Shown here piece after piece: positions 1-6,310 of a DNA stretch of 6,310 nt. The translations under genes and the position numbers were made by a program. Origin of the DNA: an uncultured Sphingomonadaceae bacterium (GTDB lineage: Bacteria > Pseudomonadota > Alphaproteobacteria > Sphingomonadales > Sphingomonadaceae); assembly GCA_937920575.1 (NCBI GenBank), contig CAKZSF010000162.1:1-6310 (forward strand). Reading direction: 5' to 3'. Each line of letters opens with the position of its first letter. Position 1 is the stretch's first letter. Under the pieces are notes generated by a model. The model was not told the DNA's origin. It was given only the letters and a program-made list of their open reading frames with translations, and ran no database searches.

Positions 1-306
1 GAAGTGCAGCCGAGCCCGGAAGAAGTGCGCGAACGCCTGCTGTTTGCGCAATTGGTGCCAGCCGCACGTTGCTATGCCGATGGCGTTGTCCATGATCCGC
101 AAAGTGCGGATTTGGGCGCGATCTTTGGCTGGGGCTTCCCGCCATACACGGGCGGGCCGCTCAGCCATATCGATACGATCGGGCTGGATGAGTTCGTCTC
201 TATCTCTGACAGGCTTGCGCAACATCATGGCGAACGCTTCGGTGTGCCCAACATGTTCCGCGAATTGGCTAGCCAGGGCAAAGAGATTTACGCAGCGGCT
301 GCGTAA
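1..306 (+). CDS. 3' end of a FadB/FadJ-type multifunctional fatty acid oxidation protein (partial)
   Basis: The reading frame is open from base 1, so the gene begins outside the window; 101 C-terminal residues and a TAA stop are visible. The GTG at base 4 is internal and is not a start. The segment matches the C-terminal 3-hydroxyacyl-CoA dehydrogenase helical domain (3HCDH_C type). It shows the family pattern of a 'GVVHDP' turn, then 'DLGAIFGWGFPPYTGGPL', then a 'RFGVPNMFRELASQGKEIY' tail. The family oxidises (S)-3-hydroxyacyl-CoA to 3-oxoacyl-CoA with NAD+ in the cytoplasm. Full-length FadB/FadJ proteins also carry an N-terminal enoyl-CoA hydratase domain, which lies out of view here. The glycine/proline-rich 'GWGFPPYTGGP' stretch favours the trifunctional FadB/FadJ type over a short stand-alone dehydrogenase. 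FadB and FadJ cannot be told apart from this fragment. It ends 148 bases before the receptor gene. Confidence 0.88.
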   Translation, partial: EVQPSPEEVRERLLFAQLVPAARCYADGVVHDPQSADLGAIFGWGFPPYTGGPLSHIDTIGLDEFVSISDRLAQHHGERFGVPNMFRELASQGKEIYAAAA

Positions 307-309
307 CTC

Positions 310-323
310 GTCGCATGTGCGAC
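310..323. repeat. Short perfect inverted repeat, 6-bp arms
   Basis: The arms GTCGCA (310-315) and TGCGAC (318-323) are perfect complements separated by TG. The repeat starts four bases after the stop codon of the upstream gene. Its arms share their core with the larger inverted repeat at 328-371. A two-base loop is too tight for a good RNA hairpin without opening a pair, so a DNA-level protein site or alternative pairing with the next repeat is as likely as a hairpin. Confidence 0.6.
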
Positions 324-327
324 TCTA

Positions 328-371
328 TCCGGCGTGCGACTATGGCGTAATTGTCACAGTCGCACGCCGGA
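328..371. repeat. Perfect 14-bp inverted repeat with a 16-base loop
   Basis: TCCGGCGTGCGACT (328-341) is exactly complementary to AGTCGCACGCCGGA (358-371), with a 16-base spacer at 342-357. As RNA this would be a strong GC-rich hairpin 21 bases after the fatty acid oxidation gene, so it could end or stabilise that transcript. The following bases (AAGTTTCAAATG) lack a proper U-tract, so it is not a textbook intrinsic terminator. Because it lies just upstream of a candidate promoter for the receptor gene, it could instead be an operator. The repeat itself is certain; its role is not. Confidence 0.75.
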
Positions 372-374
372 AAG

Positions 375-402
375 TTTCAAATGCGTACCTGAATCTTGTA
401 AT
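375..402 (+). promoter_or_regulatory. Candidate promoter of the TonB-dependent receptor gene
   Basis: TGTAAT at 397-402 matches the -10 consensus TATAAT at five of six positions. A weak -35 candidate, TTTCAA at 375-380 (three of six matches to TTGACA), lies 16 bases upstream. Transcription would start near 409, giving a leader of roughly 45 bases before the ATG at 455. The site falls between the inverted repeat and the ribosome binding site, where a promoter is expected. The -35 is poor, and the assignment is made by eye. Confidence 0.3.
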
Positions 403-437
403 TCTCTGTCTTAAAGGGTCAATTGGAGATCCTTTTT

Positions 438-448
438 GAGAGAGAGGA
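438..448 (+). promoter_or_regulatory. Purine-rich ribosome binding site of the receptor gene
   Basis: GAGAGAGAGGA lies 6 bases upstream of the ATG at 455 and includes the AGAGG/GAGGA core of a Shine-Dalgarno sequence. It supports the choice of ATG 455, which also opens directly into a signal peptide. Confidence 0.7.
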
Positions 449-454
449 TACATA

Positions 455-3016
455 ATGAAATTTACCTCCCGCATTACAGCCGCGGCGCTCAGCACGGCTA
501 TGCTTATTCCTGTTACTGCGAACGCACAGGAAGCCGACGAAGATACCACCGCAGAAACCGATGACACAGTCATCATCGTGACGGCGACACGCCGTGCACA
601 AGATGTTCAAGACATTCCAATTGCGGTTACCGCGGTTACACCCGAACAGCTTGAAAAACAGGGCGTTGTGAACGTCCAAAACATCACGCAAGTTTCACCA
701 AGCTTCTCCACATCCAATGCGCAGATTGCTTCGGGCTCCGTCGTGCTGCGTATTCGCGGTGTTGGTACCACATCGAACAATATTGGTTTTGAAAGCGCGG
801 TTGGTATCTTTGTTGATGGCGCATATCAGTCGCGCCCCGGCGTTGCCCTTGGCGAATTCGTCGATATTGAGCGGGTAGAGGTTCTTCGCGGACCGCAAGG
901 CACTTTGTTTGGTCGCAACACGTCTGCTGGCGCGCTGAACATCACCACCGTTCGCCCTGATTTGAACGAGTTTGGCGGCTTTGTTAACGGTACATATGGC
1001 AATTATGATCTGATCAACGTGCAAGGCGCGGTCAACGCGCCAATCGTTCAAGACACATTGGCTGTACGCCTGACCGGTGCTTATCGCCAACGTGACGGGT
1101 ATGTCGATGTGATCGACGGCAGCGGCAACCTGATCGGCGAGTCCAATTCAATCGACCAGTTCTTGGTTCGTGGCCAGTTGGGTTATGAAAGCGAAGGCGG
1201 GGTCAAAGGTCGCCTGATTTTTGACTACACAGAAAGCGAAAACCAGTGCTGTGCAGCGGTTGAAGTGCTCGCCAACACTCCGTTTGAAACCGCAGTGCAG
1301 AACGTCGGTGGCCCCGCTCGGGCTGGTATGGCGACGCCGCTGCCGGCGACCGATCCGTTTGATGTCAGATCCGCCCAGCGTGCTGTCGATAATCTGACGG
1401 CAACCGCTAGCCGATTGCCACTTTCGAACGCAGAGCAATGGGGCGTTACCGGCGAGCTGGAATTCCCGCTCGGTGATAGTGCCGATCTGATTTTCATCGG
1501 CTCTTATCGCGATTTCTCCTCTAGCGAGAATTACGATTCCAGCTTCTCTGGTCTTGATGTGTTTGATGTGGATCGGCTTGATACCGATATCGAGACGCTG
1601 ACCGCTGAATTGCGCGTTCAAGGTGACGCGATGGACGGCCGGTTCAACTGGCTTGTTGGTGCTTATTATTCTGATGAGCAGATCAATTCCGAGACAGACT
1701 TCTCGCTTGGCACTCAATATGATCTACAAATTGCTGGTCTTTTCGGCGGAGCCTTGGGCCCTGCACCGCTAACCTTGCTGACCAATGCGATCACTGGCGG
1801 TACTCCGGTTAGCCCGAACGGAACGACTGCGACCAACCAGTATTCGCAAAGCAGCGAAAGCTGGTCGATCTTCACTCATAACTCGTTCGATATCACTGAT
1901 AGCCTGACTCTTACTTTGGGTCTGCGTTATTCGGATGAGAAGAAGACAGGTGGTTTCCAGCAGCTTGCCAATAACAACCCAGCCTGTTTGACACTGCTGG
2001 GTGGTGTTCCGACAATTGCCAATATCGTTGGCGCAGGTTTGGTTCCAAGCGTGTTGGGAACGGGTTGCTTCGCATTCACCGCACCAGCCATCGGATCAGA
2101 CGCGATTGCCTTCCCGCTTCCGCGTCCATTCGAAGTGCCGTTCAGCGATAATGAACTGATCTACACTGGTAAGGTGACTTATCAGTTCGCAGCGCCAATT
2201 ACGGCTTATGCCAGCTTCACCCACGGCTATAAATCAGGTGGTATCAACCTTGATATTACGGCCAATTCAGGTGGCGCGGATCCAACCTTCTTGTCTGAAG
2301 AAGTGGATGCGTATGAAGTTGGTGTGAAGGGCAAATTCCTGGACAATGCGGTCACCGTAAATGTGGCCGGGTTTATCGAGGAATTCTCGAACTTCCAGGT
2401 TCTCGAATTCACTGGTGCCCAGTTCACCACTTTCAACGTAAATTCAGCGAAATCGTCCGGTTTCGAACTGGAATCGGTTATCCGTCCAGACCGGAACCTG
2501 ACCTTCAATTTGGGTCTGACTTACACCGATGCACGCTACCCTGGTAATTGTGACGGCGGTGTTCCGAACCCTAACGTCACAAACCTTTGTGGCAATTCGC
2601 TGACCAACGCTCCTAAGATCGTTGCGATTGCAGGAATGAACTATGATCGGGACTTTGGCGATACAATGCGCGGGTTCCTGTCAGCTCAGGTTCGCACAGA
2701 AAGTGACCGCCGTACATCAACGCAGGCACGGTCTGTTCCAAGTGCGGCTCAAATCGCAGCGGCTGGCGGGATCAACCAAGCGGTTGCGCTTGCGCCGTTG
2801 GTTCCGTTCGATGTTCAGGATGGCAACACCAAGATCAACCTGCGCGCCGGTTTCGGTGCTCAGGATGAGAGTTGGACGGTTGAAGTTTGGGGTGTGAACG
2901 TGACTGACGTGGTAACCCGCGGTGTTACGTTCAACACAGTGCTTCGCGGCAGCTCACGCTCGGCGTTTCCACAAGAGCCGGCAACTTATGGTCTAACGGT
3001 TCGCACTAAGTTCTAG
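455..3016 (+). CDS. TonB-dependent outer membrane receptor
   Basis: This 853-residue outer membrane protein belongs to the TonB-dependent receptor family (CirA/FepA-like), which imports scarce, large substrates using energy passed on by TonB-ExbB-ExbD. Residues 1-24 form a signal peptide: a positively charged start, a hydrophobic core and an 'ANA' cleavage site before QEADED. An acidic linker leads to a TonB-box-like 'TVIIVTA' at about 38-44. The plug domain covers roughly 50-168 and contains 'IRGVG' (100-104) and the hallmark 'VEVLRGPQGTLFGRNTSAG' (141-159). The rest is the beta-barrel, with alternating strands and long loops, ending in 'YGLTVRTKF'; the final aromatic residue is typical of proteins assembled by the BAM complex. 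Six cysteines occur as close sets (265/266, 511/538, 699/712). It is monocistronic by appearance, with its own leader and a strong terminator. The substrate cannot be read from the sequence; siderophores, vitamins, plant polymers or lipid-like compounds are all possible for this family. Confidence 0.95.
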   Translation: MKFTSRITAAALSTAMLIPVTANAQEADEDTTAETDDTVIIVTATRRAQDVQDIPIAVTAVTPEQLEKQGVVNVQNITQVSPSFSTSNAQIASGSVVLRIRGVGTTSNNIGFESAVGIFVDGAYQSRPGVALGEFVDIERVEVLRGPQGTLFGRNTSAGALNITTVRPDLNEFGGFVNGTYGNYDLINVQGAVNAPIVQDTLAVRLTGAYRQRDGYVDVIDGSGNLIGESNSIDQFLVRGQLGYESEGGVKGRLIFDYTESENQCCAAVEVLANTPFETAVQNVGGPARAGMATPLPATDPFDVRSAQRAVDNLTATASRLPLSNAEQWGVTGELEFPLGDSADLIFIGSYRDFSSSENYDSSFSGLDVFDVDRLDTDIETLTAELRVQGDAMDGRFNWLVGAYYSDEQINSETDFSLGTQYDLQIAGLFGGALGPAPLTLLTNAITGGTPVSPNGTTATNQYSQSSESWSIFTHNSFDITDSLTLTLGLRYSDEKKTGGFQQLANNNPACLTLLGGVPTIANIVGAGLVPSVLGTGCFAFTAPAIGSDAIAFPLPRPFEVPFSDNELIYTGKVTYQFAAPITAYASFTHGYKSGGINLDITANSGGADPTFLSEEVDAYEVGVKGKFLDNAVTVNVAGFIEEFSNFQVLEFTGAQFTTFNVNSAKSSGFELESVIRPDRNLTFNLGLTYTDARYPGNCDGGVPNPNVTNLCGNSLTNAPKIVAIAGMNYDRDFGDTMRGFLSAQVRTESDRRTSTQARSVPSAAQIAAAGGINQAVALAPLVPFDVQDGNTKINLRAGFGAQDESWTVEVWGVNVTDVVTRGVTFNTVLRGSSRSAFPQEPATYGLTVRTKF

Positions 3017-3039
3017 TCGCAAACCGAATACTGGATGAC

Positions 3040-3080
3040 CAATGGGGCGGGGCTGGCGACAGTCTCGCCCCATTGCTTTT
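3040..3080 (+). terminator. Strong intrinsic terminator after the receptor gene
   Basis: Bases 3040-3055 pair with 3060-3075 in a 16-bp stem, including two G-U pairs (3050/3065 and 3052/3063), closed by a GCGA tetraloop (3056-3059) of the GNRA type. The stem is followed at once by CTTTT (3076-3080). It begins 24 bases after the TAG of the receptor gene and separates it from the sulfate activation operon. The complementary strand starts the hairpin after AAAAG but lacks a T-tract after it, so the terminator works in the + direction. Confidence 0.9.
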
Positions 3081-3252
3081 GGGCATCGTGTTGCACGAGC
3101 GGTTGAATAGCTATGCTTTCACCCGTGGTGTAAATCCGTGGCCTTGCCGCGCGTCCCAAGCCATTGCGTCTCTGCGCGTCACCCCTTAAGTGCCCACGCC
3201 AAGCAACGAGAGCGCGCTTCGCTGTGCTCGTGACAGACAAAAACGGACAGAT
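3081..3252 (+). promoter_or_regulatory. cysD: Leader region of the sulfate activation operon
   Basis: The promoter of the cys operon must lie in these 172 bases, because a strong terminator closes the preceding gene. No -35/-10 pair stands out: TTGAAT (3103-3108) and TGTAAA (3129-3134) are the best elements, but their 20-base spacing is too long for a confident call. Just before the gene, ACGAG (3206-3210) can pair with CTCGT (3227-3231), with an inner AGCG/CGCT stem (3211-3214 with 3220-3223), a modest hairpin about 20 bases upstream of the start. I recognise no riboswitch or known operator. Confidence 0.35.
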
Positions 3253-4152
3253 ATGAGTCTTACCCACCTTCAACGGCTCGAAGCCGAGGCAATTCACATC
3301 ATGCGCGAGGTTGTGGCAGAGGCCAGCAATCCCGTGATGCTGTACAGCGTGGGCAAGGACAGCTCGGTTATGCTGCATCTGGCGCGCAAGGCGTTCTATC
3401 CCTCGCCGCCGCCCTTTCCGTTTCTGCACATCGCATCAGGCTGGGACTTTCAGGATTTGCTCGCGCACCGCGATCGCACAGCCAAGGAATACGGCATCGA
3501 AGTGATCGTTGCGCAGAATGAGAAGGCTGACGAGCAGGGCATCAACCCGTTCGACACGGGCTCTGCCATGTATTCGCAAGCGCAGCTGACCGACCCGCTG
3601 AAACGCGCGCTGACCGAGCATGGCTTTGACGCGGCTTTTGGCGGTGGACGCCGCGATGAAGAGAAAGCGCGCGCGAAAGAGCGCATCTTCTCTTTCCGCA
3701 CGGCCAGCCATCGCTGGGACCCGAAGAACCAGCGCCCCGAGCTGTGGAACATTTACAACGCGAAGAAGAACAAGGGCGAGAGCATCCGCGTCTTCCCGAT
3801 TTCCAATTGGACTGAGCTGGACATCTGGCAATACATCCATCTGGAAAAGATCGACATTGTGCCGCTGTATTTCTCGGCCAAACGCCCGACGGTGGAACGC
3901 GACGGATTGATCCTGATGGTGGATGATGAACGCTTCCGGTTTGAGGATGGCGATAAAGTTGTTGAGCGCGATATCCGGTTCCGCACCTTGGGCTGCTATC
4001 CACTGACTGGCGCGGTTGAAAGCGAAGCGACCGACATGACCGACATCATTCAGGAAATGCTGCTGGCGACCGGATCGGAGCGTCAAGGCCGCGCAATCGA
4101 CAAGGGCGAAAGCGCCTCGATGGAAGCGAAGAAGCAAGAGGGGTATTTCTGA
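3253..4152 (+). CDS. cysD: Sulfate adenylyltransferase subunit 2 (CysD)
   Basis: CysD is the catalytic ATP-pyrophosphatase subunit of ATP sulfurylase. With CysN it makes adenosine 5'-phosphosulfate and pyrophosphate from ATP and sulfate in the cytoplasm, the first step of assimilatory sulfate activation. The 299-residue product is close to the roughly 302 residues of E. coli CysD. The PP-loop 'SVGKDSS' is at 32-38. Family motifs follow: '[20 protein letters not shown]' (124-143), '[13 protein letters not shown]' (153-165), '[11 protein letters not shown]' (185-195), '[16 protein letters not shown]' (242-257) and the 'SERQGR' to 'KKQEGYF' end. The ATG at 3253 is preferred over an in-frame GTG at 3190 because the family begins with a '[14 protein letters not shown]'-like helix within a few residues of the start; a weak GGA lies 5 bases upstream. 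The region around 59-66 reads 'HIASGWDF' where relatives usually have HVDT(G/T)WKF. The stop overlaps the cysNC start by one base. Confidence 0.96.
   Translation: MSLTHLQRLEAEAIHIMREVVAEASNPVMLYSVGKDSSVMLHLARKAFYPSPPPFPFLHIASGWDFQDLLAHRDRTAKEYGIEVIVAQNEKADEQGINPFDTGSAMYSQAQLTDPLKRALTEHGFDAAFGGGRRDEEKARAKERIFSFRTASHRWDPKNQRPELWNIYNAKKNKGESIRVFPISNWTELDIWQYIHLEKIDIVPLYFSAKRPTVERDGLILMVDDERFRFEDGDKVVERDIRFRTLGCYPLTGAVESEATDMTDIIQEMLLATGSERQGRAIDKGESASMEAKKQEGYF
4138..4143 (+). promoter_or_regulatory. Ribosome binding site of cysNC inside the cysD end
   Basis: GAGGGG lies 8 bases upstream of the ATG at 4152, within the last codons of cysD. It supports that start and suggests that cysNC is translated well, by coupling or by direct initiation. 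Confidence 0.65.
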
Positions 4153-6065
4153 TGACAGAGTCCAGCCCCGACACGATCTACGAAACCGACGCGCTGATCG
4201 CGGAGGACATCGACGCCTATCTGGAGACGCATCAGCATAAATCGATGCTGCGCTTCATCACCTGTGGCAGTGTCGATGACGGCAAAAGCACGCTGATCGG
4301 GCGGCTGCTGTATGACAGCAAAATGATCTTCGAAGATCAGCTGGCGGCGCTTGAAACTGACAGCAAGAAAGTGGGCACGCAGGGGCAAGATATCGATTTT
4401 GCCCTGCTGGTCGATGGTCTGGCGGCGGAGCGTGAGCAAGGCATTACGATTGATGTTGCCTACCGCTTCTTCACAACAGAGAAACGCAAATTCATTGTCG
4501 CCGATTGCCCGGGGCATGAGCAGTACACGCGCAACATGGTCACCGGCGCTTCGACAGCTGACCTTGCTGTGATCCTGATCGATGCGCGCAAAGGCGTGCT
4601 GGTGCAGACGCGCCGCCACTCCTTCCTGTGCAATCTGCTGGGCATCAAGAACATCGTTCTGGCCGTCAACAAGATGGATCTCGTCGACTACGATCAGGCC
4701 ACGTTCGATGCGATTGTGGCGGAGTATTCCGCCTTTGCCGAAGAAATCGGGATTGAAGCGTTCACCGCCGTCCCAATGTCGGGTCTGAAGGGTGACAACA
4801 TCACCGCGCCCTCAGACAATATGCCGTGGTATGATGGCCCTGTCCTGATCGATCATCTGGAGACAGTTCCGGTGCGGAGCGCGGTCAATCGCGACAAGCC
4901 ATTTCGTATGCCGGTACAGTGGGTCAATCGTCCAAATCTGGACTTCCGCGGCTTCTCCGGCCTGATCGCGAGTGGCACTGTAAAGCCTGGTGATGAGCTG
5001 CGCGTTCTGCCATCGGGCAAGACCAGCACCGTCAAATCCGTCGTCACCTTTGATGGTGATCTGGAAGAGGGTGTTGCAGGCCAAGCGGTAACAATCTGTC
5101 TGGATGATGAGGTCGATTGCTCACGCGGTGACGTTCTCGCCACGGCAGACAATCCTCCGCAAAGCGCGGATCAATTCGAAGCCAGCATCGTCTGGATGGA
5201 TGAAGACCCTCTGCAAGTCGGGCGTGGCTATTGGCTCAAACTTGGCACGCAAATGGTGTCCGTGACGGTGCAATCGCCGAAATATGAGATCAACGTCAAC
5301 ACGCTTGAGCAACTTGCGGCCAAAACGCTGGAGCTGAACTCGATTGGTGTGGCAGAAATCACGACAGACACCGCTCTGACGTTCGAGCCATATTCTGAAA
5401 ACCGCTCGCTGGGTGGCTTCATCCTGATTGACAAGCTGACCAACCGCACAGTCGGCGCAGGCATGCTCAATTTCAGTCTACGCCGCGCACAAAATGTGCA
5501 TTGGCAAGCGGTGGACATCACACGCGAAGCGCATGCCGAGAAGAAGAACCAGAAGCCGCTGGTGCTGTGGTTCACTGGGCTCTCGGGCTCCGGCAAATCG
5601 ACCATCGCAAACGAAGTTGAGAAGCGGCTTCACGTGATGAACCGCCACACATTCCTGTTAGATGGCGACAATGTGCGCCACGGGCTGAACAAGGATCTGG
5701 GCTTTACCGAGGCTGATCGGATCGAGAACATTCGCCGGATTGGCGAGGTTGCCAAGCTGATGGCGGATGCTGGCCTGATTGTGCTGACTGCGTTTATCTC
5801 GCCGTTCCGTGCAGAGCGGCAAATGGTGCGCGATATGCTGCCTGACGGTGAATTCGTGGAAGTGTTCGTCGATACGCCCCTAGAGGTTGCCGAAGAGCGC
5901 GACGTGAAGGGGCTGTACAAGAAGGCCCGCTCGGGCGAGCTGAAGAACTTTACTGGTATCGACAGCCCTTATGAAGCGCCCGAGGCCGCCGAGGTTCGTG
6001 TCAACACGGTCGAAATGTCGGCTGAAGAGGCGGCTGACTACATCATTGAGCAAATCCTGAAATGA
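4152..6065 (+). CDS. cysNC: Bifunctional sulfate adenylyltransferase subunit 1 / adenylylsulfate kinase (CysNC fusion)
   Basis: This 637-residue protein joins two steps of sulfate activation. The N-terminal part (about 30-455) is CysN, an EF-Tu-like GTPase that drives APS synthesis by CysD. Its G motifs are intact: 'GSVDDGKST' (39-47), 'GITI' (97-100), 'DCPGH' (118-122), 'NKMD' (173-176) and 'SGLKGD' (210-215). Beta-barrel domains follow from about 250. A charged linker (about 461-469) leads to the CysC domain (about 470-637), an APS kinase that makes PAPS from APS and ATP. It has a second P-loop, 'GLSGSGKST' (476-484), 'DGDNVRHGL' (504-512), 'FISPFR' (548-553) with Ser550 at the position of the E. 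coli phospho-serine, and 'NFTGID' (599-604). Both halves look active. This is the CysNC/NodQ architecture. NodQ serves Nod factor sulfation in rhizobia, but nothing here suggests nodulation, so a housekeeping role is inferred. Start overlaps cysD by 1 base; end overlaps cysQ by 4. Confidence 0.96.
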   Translation: MTESSPDTIYETDALIAEDIDAYLETHQHKSMLRFITCGSVDDGKSTLIGRLLYDSKMIFEDQLAALETDSKKVGTQGQDIDFALLVDGLAAEREQGITIDVAYRFFTTEKRKFIVADCPGHEQYTRNMVTGASTADLAVILIDARKGVLVQTRRHSFLCNLLGIKNIVLAVNKMDLVDYDQATFDAIVAEYSAFAEEIGIEAFTAVPMSGLKGDNITAPSDNMPWYDGPVLIDHLETVPVRSAVNRDKPFRMPVQWVNRPNLDFRGFSGLIASGTVKPGDELRVLPSGKTSTVKSVVTFDGDLEEGVAGQAVTICLDDEVDCSRGDVLATADNPPQSADQFEASIVWMDEDPLQVGRGYWLKLGTQMVSVTVQSPKYEINVNTLEQLAAKTLELNSIGVAEITTDTALTFEPYSENRSLGGFILIDKLTNRTVGAGMLNFSLRRAQNVHWQAVDITREAHAEKKNQKPLVLWFTGLSGSGKSTIANEVEKRLHVMNRHTFLLDGDNVRHGLNKDLGFTEADRIENIRRIGEVAKLMADAGLIVLTAFISPFRAERQMVRDMLPDGEFVEVFVDTPLEVAEERDVKGLYKKARSGELKNFTGIDSPYEAPEAAEVRVNTVEMSAEEAADYIIEQILK

Positions 6066-6310
6066 GTGCTGATCCGGCAAATATGACTGATGCGGAGCTT
6101 GCCGCGCATTTGGCCCATCACGCCGGACAAATCCTCTTGCAAGTGCGCGATAGCGGCATGTTTGAAGGCAAGGCGCTGGGCAAAGCGGGCGACGCCACAG
6201 CTAATGAGTTTTTGTGCCATGCCTTGCGCGCTGCACGTCCCGAAGACGGGCTGTTGTCCGAAGAGGAAAAGGACAATGCGGAGCGCTTAAAGCAGAACCG
6301 CGTGTGGATT
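6062..6310 (+). CDS. cysQ: 3'(2'),5'-bisphosphate nucleotidase CysQ (partial, 5' end)
   Basis: The first 83 codons are visible and the frame is open to the right edge. The start ATG overlaps the cysNC stop as ATGA. A second in-frame ATG at 6083 is possible, but the overlapping start fits operon coupling better. The visible part fits the inositol monophosphatase-fold CysQ subfamily: an N-terminal helix '[20 protein letters not shown]', then '[13 protein letters not shown]' (39-51), '[13 protein letters not shown]' (59-71) with the metal-binding acidic pair expected in the SEE motif (66-68), and 'NRVWI' (79-83), which in relatives runs directly into the 'DPLDGT' metal site just past the edge. 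The enzyme converts PAP (and PAPS) to AMP (and APS), clearing the by-product of PAPS use. The position right after cysNC strongly supports the call. The GDATANE variant differs from the K-D-x-V-T-x-x-D pattern of classical inositol monophosphatases, as I recall it for this CysQ subgroup. Confidence 0.87.
   Translation, partial: MSADPANMTDAELAAHLAHHAGQILLQVRDSGMFEGKALGKAGDATANEFLCHALRAARPEDGLLSEEEKDNAERLKQNRVWI

Noticed and set aside
340..691. Minus-strand open frames over the receptor promoter and gene start
   Set aside because: They overlap a clear signal peptide and plug domain on the + strand and show no recognisable protein features, so they are shadows of the receptor gene.
3091..3106. 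Sigma-54-like promoter (TTGCAC followed by GTTGA)
   Set aside because: The spacing between the two halves is one base too long and the -12 GC is missing.
3088..3189. 33-codon reading frame from GTG in the cys leader, a possible leader peptide
   Set aside because: It has no ribosome binding site and only a single cysteine codon, with no run of regulatory codons, and it resembles no known leader peptide. It is probably a chance open frame.
3190..3252. N-terminal extension of CysD from an in-frame GTG at 3190
   Set aside because: The extra 21 residues have no counterpart in CysD as I know it, GTG is less favoured, and the ATG at 3253 gives the normal family length.
3013..3429. Minus-strand open frame of 138 codons covering the terminator, leader and start of cysD
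   Set aside because: It runs through the terminator hairpin and into well-conserved cysD sequence, and its translation has no recognisable motif.
3436..4137. Long minus-strand open frame of 233 codons opposite cysD
   Set aside because: It is the mirror of GC-biased cysD codons. The + strand frame is unambiguously conserved and no start signal is seen on the minus strand.
4152..6065. NodQ, a nodulation-specific sulfate activation protein
   Set aside because: The architecture is the same, but the neighbours are cysD and cysQ and there are no nod genes or nod boxes, so a housekeeping CysNC is the simpler call.

Overview
The window looks like an alphaproteobacterial chromosome. A sphingomonad-type organism (Erythrobacteraceae or relatives) is the best guess. 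This rests on a TonB-dependent receptor of the kind that is abundant in Sphingomonadales, a cysD / fused cysN-cysC / cysQ order, and a multifunctional beta-oxidation protein tail of alphaproteobacterial style. The assignment comes from recognising gene families, not from a database search.

Layout, all genes on the + strand. Bases 1-306 are the 3' end of a FadB/FadJ-type fatty acid oxidation protein. Bases 307-454 are an intergenic stretch with two inverted repeats built from a shared GTCGCA/TGCGAC element, then a candidate promoter and a purine-rich ribosome binding site. Bases 455-3016 encode a complete 853-residue TonB-dependent outer membrane receptor. It is closed by a very strong intrinsic terminator (3040-3080) with a 16-bp stem and a GCGA tetraloop. 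Bases 3081-3252 are a leader without a convincing gene. Bases 3253-6310 hold a tightly packed sulfate activation operon: cysD (299 residues), cysNC (637 residues, GTPase subunit fused to APS kinase) and the first 83 codons of cysQ, which runs off the right edge.

How the genes work together: CysD plus the CysN half of CysNC make adenosine 5'-phosphosulfate (APS) from sulfate and ATP, driven by GTP hydrolysis. The CysC half phosphorylates APS to PAPS. CysQ is expected to remove the 3'-phosphate from PAP (and PAPS), recycling the by-product and limiting its toxicity. The three genes overlap by 1 and 4 bases, so translational coupling is likely. The receptor is a separate transcription unit. Its substrate cannot be read from the sequence, and its position between a lipid oxidation gene and a sulfur operon is only a weak hint.

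I found no RNA gene, CRISPR array, insertion sequence or defence system. Most of the window is ordinary core metabolism. The points worth a second look are the repeat cluster upstream of the receptor, a divergent segment in CysD where the family's HVDT motif reads HIAS, and the paired cysteines of the receptor.
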